DNA of 64,000 nt from assembly GCF_900113035.1 (NCBI RefSeq), contig NZ_FONX01000012.1:62001-126000 (forward strand), read 5' to 3'. Below the pieces are notes generated by a model. The model was not told the origin of the DNA. It was given only the letters and a program-made list of their open reading frames with translations, and did not search any database. Shown in pieces: positions 58,110 through 64,000 of the stretch. Made by a program: the position numbers and the translations under genes. The stretch is from Paracidovorax wautersii (lineage in GTDB: Bacteria; Pseudomonadota; Gammaproteobacteria; Burkholderiales; Burkholderiaceae_C). Every line of letters begins with the position of its first letter. Positions within the stretch are counted from its first letter, which is position 1.

Positions 58110-59294
58110 ATGCAAGAACTGCCCCTCGCCCCCTACGCCTGCGACCCTGCGCGCAGCCGGGGCCGCCGCTTTCCCGAAGCCGCCGCGCCCACGCGCACCG
58201 AGTACCAGCGCGACCGCGACCGCATCGTGCATTCGTCGGCCTTCCGGCGGCTGGTCTACAAGACCCAGGTGTTCCTCAACCACGAGGGCGACATGTTCCG
58301 CACGCGGCTCACGCACTCGCTGGAGGTGGCGCAGCTGGCCCGCTCCATCGCCCGGTCGCTGCGCATCAACGAAGACCTGGTGGAGGCGATCTCGCTCGCG
58401 CACGACCTGGGCCACACGCCGTTCGGCCATGCGGGGCAGGACACGCTCAACGAGTGCATGGCCGATCACGGCGGCTTCGAGCACAACCTGCAGAGCCTGC
58501 GCGTGGTGGATGCGCTGGAAGAGCGCTACCCCACCTACGACGGCCTGAACCTCACGTTCGAGACGCGCGAAGGCATCCTCAAGCACTGCTCGCGCAAGCA
58601 TGCCGAGCAGATCGAGGCGCGCGAGCCCGGCGGCGTGGGCCAGCGCTTCCTGCTGCGCCAGCAGCCGGCGCTGGAGGCGCAGCTGTGCAATCTGGCCGAC
58701 GAGATCGCCTACAACGCGCACGACATCGACGACGGCGTGCGCTCCGGCCTCATCACCATGGAGCAGCTCGAAGACGTGCCGCTCTTCGACCGCTACCGCG
58801 CCCAGGCGCTGGCCGAGCACCCGCACCTGGACCAGCCCGCCCACCGCCGCCGCTGGCTCAACGAAGCCATCCGCCGCATGCTGAGCGACCAGGTCTATGA
58901 CGTGATCGCCACCACCCGCGCCGCGCTGGCCGAGTGCGCTCCGGCCGATGCCGACGCGGTGCGCCGGGCCGGCCGGCCGCTGGTGGGCTTCAGCGAAGGC
59001 ATGCGGGCCGAGTCGCAGACGCTCAAGCGCTTTCTCTTCAGCCAGCTCTACCGCCATCCGCAGGTCATGCAGACCACGCGGCAGGCGCAGCAGGTGGTGC
59101 GCGAGCTGTTCGCCATCTACATGCAGCGCCCGCAGGAGATGAAGGCTGCCTTCGCCGCCCGCGCGGCGCAGGCGATAGCCGAGGGCGCCACCGAGCGGCA
59201 GGCCCGCACCGTGGCGGACTTCGTCGCCGGCATGACCGACCGCTTCGCCGGTAGCGAGCACCAGCGGCTTACGGGCCAGCGCCTGGTGGGCTGA
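58110..59294 (+). CDS. dgt: Deoxyguanosinetriphosphate triphosphohydrolase (dGTPase-like)
   Basis: A 394-aa HD-domain dNTPase. Metal ligands: RLTHSLE (His69), LAHDLGHTPFGH (His98, Asp99) and NLADEIAYNAHD. It cleaves dNTPs to nucleoside and triphosphate. I choose ATG 58110; an in-frame ATG at 58083 would add nine residues written by repeat copy C. Ribosome binding sites are weak for both. Confidence 0.92.
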   Translation: MQELPLAPYACDPARSRGRRFPEAAAPTRTEYQRDRDRIVHSSAFRRLVYKTQVFLNHEGDMFRTRLTHSLEVAQLARSIARSLRINEDLVEAISLAHDLGHTPFGHAGQDTLNECMADHGGFEHNLQSLRVVDALEERYPTYDGLNLTFETREGILKHCSRKHAEQIEAREPGGVGQRFLLRQQPALEAQLCNLADEIAYNAHDIDDGVRSGLITMEQLEDVPLFDRYRAQALAEHPHLDQPAHRRRWLNEAIRRMLSDQVYDVIATTRAALAECAPADADAVRRAGRPLVGFSEGMRAESQTLKRFLFSQLYRHPQVMQTTRQAQQVVRELFAIYMQRPQEMKAAFAARAAQAIAEGATERQARTVADFVAGMTDRFAGSEHQRLTGQRLVG

Positions 59295-59485
59295 TCGGGA
59301 TGGGGTAGGAGGGGGTAGGGCAGGGCGGTGCGGTCGTGTGCCGCTGCCTGCCTCTGCGGGGCGCGGCATGGGCCTGCCCAACCCTGCCGACGGGCAAATC
59401 CCTAAAATGGGCGGCCGCGCTGAGAAGCTTCGTCTTTTCGCGCTTTTTTCTTTTGCGCCTCCGCGTTCCCTGCTTGCCCCACGCC

Positions 59486-60130
59486 ATGACAGCCACACCC
59501 ACGCCCACCACTTCGCCCACCGTGCCCCCCAGCCACTCCGCCGATGACGAGGTGGTGGTGCAGGACACCATCCGCTGGCTGGAGCGTGCCGTCATCGGCC
59601 TGAACCTCTGCCCCTTCGCCAAGGGCGTGCACACCAAGGGGCAGATCCACTACGTCGTCAGCGCGGCCACCGATGCGCGCGAATTGCTCGAAGAGTTGCA
59701 GCGCGAGCTGGAGGCGCTGGCCGAGATCTCGCCCGAGAAGCGCGACACCACGCTGCTGATGGCGCCGGACTGCATGGCCGACTTCCTGGACTTCAACGAT
59801 TTCCTGGGCCTGGCGGACGATCTGGTCGATGCGATGGACCTGGGCGGCATCCTGCAGGTGGCCTCCTTCCATCCGCAGTTCCAGTTCGACGGCACGGCGG
59901 TGGACGACGTGACCAACGCCACCAACCGCGCGCCCTATCCCACGCTGCACCTGCTGCGCGAGGAGAGCATTGACCGCGCCGTGGAGGCCTTCCCCGAGGC
60001 CGAGGCCATCTTCGAGCGCAACATCGACATGCTGGAAGAACTGGGCGCCGAAGGCTGGGCCGCGCTGGACGTGGGCCCGCGCCGCTGCCCGGCGCATGCG
60101 GCGGGCACGCCCGCGAAAGGCGGCGCATGA
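59486..60130 (+). CDS. DUF1415 family protein
   Basis: The 214-aa protein has the DUF1415 start DTIRWLERAVIGLNLCPFAKG with the conserved Cys, then LLMAPDCMADFLDFNDF, FHPQFQFDG and the RAPYPTLHLLREESID stretch. Its function is not known. It is translationally coupled with the methyltransferase gene (ATGA overlap). ATG 59486 gives the family start after a Thr/Pro-rich leader. Confidence 0.9.
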   Translation: MTATPTPTTSPTVPPSHSADDEVVVQDTIRWLERAVIGLNLCPFAKGVHTKGQIHYVVSAATDARELLEELQRELEALAEISPEKRDTTLLMAPDCMADFLDFNDFLGLADDLVDAMDLGGILQVASFHPQFQFDGTAVDDVTNATNRAPYPTLHLLREESIDRAVEAFPEAEAIFERNIDMLEELGAEGWAALDVGPRRCPAHAAGTPAKGGA

Positions 60131-61062
60131 AGCGCGCAGCCTCCCACAAGCCCGCCCGCCCTGGTGCCGTTGACGCGCAGGACGCCGCTCTGCAGGCCGA
60201 GCTGCGGCCCGGCCAGTCCATCGAGCTGCTGAAGGAGTTGCACATCCTCACGCGCGACGGCCGGCTCAATCAGGATTCGCGCCGCAAGCTCAAGCAGGTC
60301 TATCACCTGTTCCAGTTCATCGAGCCGCTGCTGCAGGAACTCTCCCGTCCGGCCGAGGGCGGCGCTGAGCCCGGCGTGGCGGGCCCCACGCTGGCCGACC
60401 ACGGCGCGGGCAAGTCCTACCTGGGCTTCATTCTCTACGACCTCTATTTCAAGGCGCTGGGCCAGGGCCACATCTACGGCATCGAGACCCGGGCCGAGCT
60501 GGTGCAGCGCTCGCGCGAACTCGCCGAGCGGCTGGGCTTCGGCCGCATGTCGTTCCTCAACCTGTCGGTGGCCGAATCGGCCGACGCGGCAGAGCTGCCG
60601 GCGCGCATCGACGTGGTCACGGCCCTGCATGCCTGCGACACCGCCACCGACGACGCCATCGCCTTCGGCCTGCAAAAGCGCGCCCGCGCCATGGTGCTGG
60701 TGCCCTGCTGCCAGGCCGAGGTGGCCGCCTGCCTGCGCCAGGGCAAGGCGCTGCAGCTGTCCCGCACGCCGCTGGCCGAACTCTGGCGCCACCCGCTGCA
60801 CACCCGCGAGATGGGCAGCCAGATCACCAACGTGCTGCGCTGCCTCCATCTGGAAGCCAGCGGCTACCAGGTGACGGTGACCGAGCTGGTAGGCTGGGAA
60901 CACAGCATGAAGAACGAGCTCATCATCGCCCGCTACACCGGCCAGAAGAAGCGCAGCGCGGCCGAGCGGCTGCGCGCCATCCTGGCCGAATTCGGCCTGC
61001 AGGAGGCGCTGGGCGCGCGCTTCGGGCTGACGGAGTCGCCGGAGCCCGCGGCTGCGGAGTGA
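60127..61062 (+). CDS. Class I SAM-dependent methyltransferase
   Basis: The 311-aa protein has an N-terminal helical part and a Rossmann-like domain with ADHGAGKSYLGFIL (motif I, about 90-103), IYGIETRAELV (acidic motif II), DVVTALHACDTATD and VPCCQAE at the motif IV position. This places it among RNA/protein-type methyltransferases of the Methyltransf_25/32 kind; substrate unknown. Overlaps the DUF1415 gene. Confidence 0.82.
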   Translation: MKRAASHKPARPGAVDAQDAALQAELRPGQSIELLKELHILTRDGRLNQDSRRKLKQVYHLFQFIEPLLQELSRPAEGGAEPGVAGPTLADHGAGKSYLGFILYDLYFKALGQGHIYGIETRAELVQRSRELAERLGFGRMSFLNLSVAESADAAELPARIDVVTALHACDTATDDAIAFGLQKRARAMVLVPCCQAEVAACLRQGKALQLSRTPLAELWRHPLHTREMGSQITNVLRCLHLEASGYQVTVTELVGWEHSMKNELIIARYTGQKKRSAAERLRAILAEFGLQEALGARFGLTESPEPAAAE

Positions 61063-61119
61063 GGGCCGGGGGCATGGCCTGAAACCGGGGAGGGCGCTTT
61101 TCGGCCTTCGTTCTGGGAT

Positions 61120-61174
61120 GAATTCGGCGGGTAGCCCAGGTCGGTGGCGGGCATCCAGCTATTAAATAGATAGC
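61120..61174 (+). repeat. Short palindromic repeat, copy F (partial)
   Basis: Hairpin GCTAT-TAAATAG-ATAGC (61158-61174) preceded by GGGTAGCCCAGGTCGGTGG and GGGCATCC, like the family middle, but without the AGCGCTTGAT block. It sits 105 bp before the transposase gene. Confidence 0.5.
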
Positions 61175-61278
61175 GAATCGACGCCCACCGATTCCCGCCG
61201 GGCCGGCCGGGGCGCACACGGTGCGCGGCGGGTGACTACCATCGCGCCTTTCCCTTTGTTTGCTTTCGCACCCACACC

Positions 61279-61977
61279 ATGGCACGCCTGCCCCGACTGA
61301 CCCTGCCGGGCTATCCGCACCACGTCATCCAGCGCGGCAACAACCGCCAGCCGATCTTCGTGGACCGGCAGGACCGCGAAACCCTGCTGGGCCTGCTGGC
61401 CGAGCAGGCGCGGCGCCATGGCGTGGCCGTGCATGCCTATGTGCTGATGGACAACCACTTCCATCTGCTGGCCACGCCGCCGTCGGCCGACGCGCTGCCG
61501 CAGATGATGCAGGCCGTGGGCCGCAGCTACGTGCGGCAATTCAACAACCGCCACGGCCGCAGCGGCACGCTGTGGGAGGGGCGCTACCGCTCCACCATCG
61601 TCCAGCCCGACCGCCACCTGCTCGCCTGCATGGTGTTCATGGATCTCAACCCGGTGCGGGCGGGCCTTGCGGCGCAGGCCATCGACCATCCCTGGTCCAG
61701 CCACGCCCACGCGCTGGGGCTGCGCAGCGACCCGCTCATCACCCCGCATGCCCTCTTCTGGGCCCTGGGCAACACGCCCTTCGCGCGTGAGGCCGCCTAT
61801 GCCGCGCTGGTGCAAGCCGGACTCGGCGCGGCCGAGCAGGAGGCGATCGCCGCATCGGCCCTCTCGGGCTGGGCGCTGGGCGATGCGGCCTTTCTCGATG
61901 AGCTGCAGCGCCAGACCGACCGGCGCCTGACCAAGGCCAAGCCCGGGCGCCCGCGCAAGCAGGCAGCGGCGAGCTGA
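61279..61977 (+). mobile_element. REP-associated tyrosine transposase (RAYT, Y1-type)
   Basis: A 232-aa protein of the IS200-like Y1 fold. It has RGNNRQPIF, the metal-binding MDNHFHLL (His60/His62), the catalytic Tyr84 in GRSYVRQFNN and GTLWEGRYRS. These enzymes are single-copy, domesticated transposases thought to move REP palindromes. ATG 61279 opens the gene. No IS200 end palindromes flank it, but repeat copy F is upstream. Confidence 0.9.
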
Positions 61978-62003
61978 GGCCGGCTCAGGTCGCGCTCACC
62001 ACC

Positions 62004-63377
62004 TCAACCCGCGCTGGCGCCGCCTGTGTCGGCTGAAGCGGGGAAGGGCACCCAGCGGCCAGCGCAGTCGGGCGCGGCGGCCGGGCGGACTGCAGGCGCT
62101 GCGCCGGGCGGCGTGGGCTCGGCGCCCTGCGCGCCCAGGCGGATGTGGGCGTGTTCCACCTGCCACACGGCGCTGGGGCCGAACTGCGTGCCGTCCAGCG
62201 TCACGCCGATGGGGTGGGCCTCGTCGTAGCCGCGCAGCACCAGCGTGCCGCCGTCGCCCGCCACATGGCGCAGCACGATGTCCTGGAAGGTCGGAATGGC
62301 ATCGCCCTGCGCGCTGCGGCTGTAGCGGGTGTCGAAGTCGATGGGCCGGCGGTTGCCGCGCAGGCACACGTTCTCGTAGCGCACGCCGCTCACCAGGCCG
62401 CCCCGGCTGGCATCGCTCTTGATGCGCAGGCCCGACGTGGTGCCGTCCAGCGACACGTTGCGCACCAGCACGTCGCTCACGCCCGCCAGCGTCTCGCTGC
62501 CGATCGACAGGCCATGCCCCCAGTAGAAATGGCTGTCGGTGATGGAGACATGCCGCGTCGCGCCCTTGCCGGCCTTGATGGCGATGTTGTCGTCGCCGGT
62601 GCGGATGAAGCTGTGCGTGATGGTGATGTCTTCCGACGCGCCGGGGTCGATGCCGTCGGTGTTGCGCGCATCCGCGGGCGCGTCGATGCGCACGCCCCAG
62701 AACGTGGCGCCGGACACGTCGTTCAGCGCGACGTTGAAGTTAGGCGCATCGCGCAGCAGCACGTGGTGGAAGACGATGTCGCGGGCATGGTCCACCGCGA
62801 TCAGGCGCGGGTTGTTCTGCTTGCCGCCTTCGGCCTGGGCGCGGCGTGCGAGCTGCCACCAGCTTTCGCCGCCGTGGCCCGCCATGGGCTGGCCGCCCTG
62901 GCCGTCGATGGTGCCGTCGCCCACGATGCCGCCGCCCTGCGTGCCGCTGAAGAGGATGAAGGGCCGGCAGCCCTGGCCCTTGCGGTCGATGCTGCCGCAA
63001 GTGCCTGCGCCCCGGTCGTAGCGCCGCGGGTCCGTGTCGGCGGCCAGCACCACGCCGCGGTCGATCCAGAGCGTGACGCCGGAGCGCATGGTGAGCGGGC
63101 CGCTGACGAATCGGGCCGGCGCGCCTGCGCCCTGCAGGTGCACGGCAGCGCCGGCGGGGCAGCGGTCGATGGCGGACTGGAGGCGCTCCGTGTCGAGCGA
63201 GCCCGCCGCAGCCTGGGCTGACGGGAAGAGCGTGGCGCAGATCTGCGCTGGCGGAGCGGGCTCGGCCACGGCGCGCCGGTCCTGCGCCTGGGCCGGTGCC
63301 ATGAAGGCGAGGGCTGCAGCGGTCAGCAGAAGGCGGCCAGATAGGCCGTTGGGTGCGAACGGGAAGGAAATTTGCAT
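62004..63377 (-). CDS. Polygalacturonase-like GH28 glycosidase
   Basis: The 457-aa secreted protein has a signal peptide (to about AQA, residue 31) and GH28 motifs in order: NTDGID (239-244), TGDDNIAIK (260-268, catalytic Asp262/263), GHGLSIGS (287-294) and RIK (318-320). GH28 enzymes split pectin galacturonan. I use ATG 63377; a GTG at 63404 would add nine residues. Placed between a RAYT gene and gltB, it looks accessory and suggests plant association. Confidence 0.92.
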   Translation of the reverse strand: MQISFPFAPNGLSGRLLLTAAALAFMAPAQAQDRRAVAEPAPPAQICATLFPSAQAAAGSLDTERLQSAIDRCPAGAAVHLQGAGAPARFVSGPLTMRSGVTLWIDRGVVLAADTDPRRYDRGAGTCGSIDRKGQGCRPFILFSGTQGGGIVGDGTIDGQGGQPMAGHGGESWWQLARRAQAEGGKQNNPRLIAVDHARDIVFHHVLLRDAPNFNVALNDVSGATFWGVRIDAPADARNTDGIDPGASEDITITHSFIRTGDDNIAIKAGKGATRHVSITDSHFYWGHGLSIGSETLAGVSDVLVRNVSLDGTTSGLRIKSDASRGGLVSGVRYENVCLRGNRRPIDFDTRYSRSAQGDAIPTFQDIVLRHVAGDGGTLVLRGYDEAHPIGVTLDGTQFGPSAVWQVEHAHIRLGAQGAEPTPPGAAPAVRPAAAPDCAGRWVPFPASADTGGASAG

Positions 63378-63478
63378 GGGGTCTGGCGCGGCGCGTTGTT
63401 TCACACAGCGCTCGGAGAATGCCTTGGCCGGAGAGTTGCATGGCCGGCTCCTGGCTTTGATGTGTCCCCAATAAAAAA

Positions 63479-63514
63479 TCAGATTCCGGCTTTGCGATTA
63501 TTTTTAGAATCTGA
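63479..63514. repeat. Hairpin repeat between GH28 and gltB
   Basis: TCAGATTC (63479-63486) and GAATCTGA (63507-63514) pair around a 20-nt loop; the flanks read GTGTCCCC and CCCTAATT. It resembles the GGTCAGATT-type repeats seen next to RAYT genes in other bacteria, from memory. Confidence 0.45.
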
Positions 63515-63529
63515 CCCTAATTAAATCGC

Positions 63530-63559
63530 TTGCAAGGCATTGCTGCAATGCACTACGCT
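63530..63559 (+). promoter_or_regulatory. gltB promoter with palindrome between -35 and -10
   Basis: TTGCAA (63530-63535), 18 bp, TACGCT (63554-63559). The spacer holds a perfect 15-bp dyad, GCATTGC-T-GCAATGC (63537-63551), well placed as an operator. AAGGAG precedes the gltB start. Confidence 0.5.
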
Positions 63560-63595
63560 TGCGGTCCCCGCGATTCTCATTCCAAGGAGTGCGCC

Positions 63596-64000
63596 ATGAC
63601 GACGGCCGCCGAAATCCAGCACCTGCAGCAGCACGGTTTGTATTCTTCCGATCAGGAGCACGATGCGTGCGGCCTGGGCTTCGTGGCCCATATCAAGGGC
63701 GTGAAGCGTCACGACATCGTGACCCAGGCGCTGAAGATCCTGGAAAACATCGACCACCGCGGCGCCGTGGGCGCCGACAAGCTGATGGGCGACGGCGCGG
63801 GCATCCTGATCCAGATCCCCGACGCGCTCTACCGCGAAGAGATGGCCAAGCAGGGCGTCACGCTGCCGCCCGCGGGCGAATACGGCGTGGGCATGATCTT
63901 CCTGCCCAAGGAACACGCTTCGCGCCTCGCCTGCGAGCAGGAGATGGAGCGCGCCATCAAGGCCGAAGGCCAGGTGCTGCTGGGCTGGCGCGACGTGCCG
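63596..64000 (+). CDS. gltB: Glutamate synthase large subunit, N-terminal part (3' end outside window)
   Basis: The first 135 codons of the NADPH-GOGAT large chain. HDACGLGF puts the N-terminal nucleophile Cys at residue 25, so a 24-residue propeptide must be removed. ALKILENIDHRGAVGADKLMGDGAGILIQIP is the glutaminase start. The enzyme makes glutamate from glutamine and 2-oxoglutarate. The ATG has AAGGAGTGCGCC upstream. Confidence 0.95.
   Translation, partial: MTTAAEIQHLQQHGLYSSDQEHDACGLGFVAHIKGVKRHDIVTQALKILENIDHRGAVGADKLMGDGAGILIQIPDALYREEMAKQGVTLPPAGEYGVGMIFLPKEHASRLACEQEMERAIKAEGQVLLGWRDVP

Overview
The window looks like a chromosomal segment of a GC-rich betaproteobacterium of the family Comamonadaceae, most likely Acidovorax or Paracidovorax. 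Reasons: the order pilMNOPQ-aroB-dgt, metK next to two lauroyl-acyltransferase genes, a system II cytochrome c maturation pair (ResB/CcsA) behind a cytochrome c4, a CIRCE-controlled groESL, and a scattered short palindromic repeat of a kind I associate with this family. A polygalacturonase gene near the right end would suit a plant-associated species. The genus is inferred; no rRNA gene is present.

Left part (1-6300): the end of a 5'-nucleotidase, a 280-bp repeat with nested hairpins, then zwf-hexR facing tal-pgi (oxidative pentose phosphate branch and its regulator). At 6574-17318 lies a polyol operon: a four-gene ABC importer, D-arabinitol 4-dehydrogenase, a sorbitol-type dehydrogenase, a small transaldolase/aldolase, fructokinase, an AraC-type regulator and xylulokinase. 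Together they would import hexitols and pentitols, oxidise them to fructose or xylulose and phosphorylate these; the products enter the pathway served by zwf, tal and pgi.

Middle (17400-38300): groESL, a SulP transporter, a CsgG-like lipoprotein, an orphan Bug-type binding protein, and an NAD salvage operon (pncA-pncB-nadE-nadM) divergent from its predicted Nudix repressor NrtR, with a clear operator. Then come hemerythrin, a small membrane protein, a LysE exporter with an AraC regulator, metK with a strongly structured 5' leader, two lipid A acyltransferases, an alpha/beta hydrolase, the GTPase EngB and cytochrome c4.

Right part (38300-64000): ResB-CcsA, the MsrPQ periplasmic methionine sulfoxide repair system, an MBL-fold di-iron protein, lysA-lptM, cyaY, PBP1a, the type IV pilus operon pilMNOPQ, a low-GC Ig-like lipoprotein where aroK would be expected, aroB with an unusual N-terminus, dgt, a DUF1415 gene, a methyltransferase, a REP-associated (RAYT) transposase, a GH28 polygalacturonase and the start of gltB.

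The most notable non-coding items are the metK leader RNA (four helices around a junction, one loop complementary to the ribosome binding site), a family of about seven short palindromic repeats that in places supply coding sequence or a stop codon, and the 280-bp cloverleaf repeat with two remnants of its tip elsewhere.
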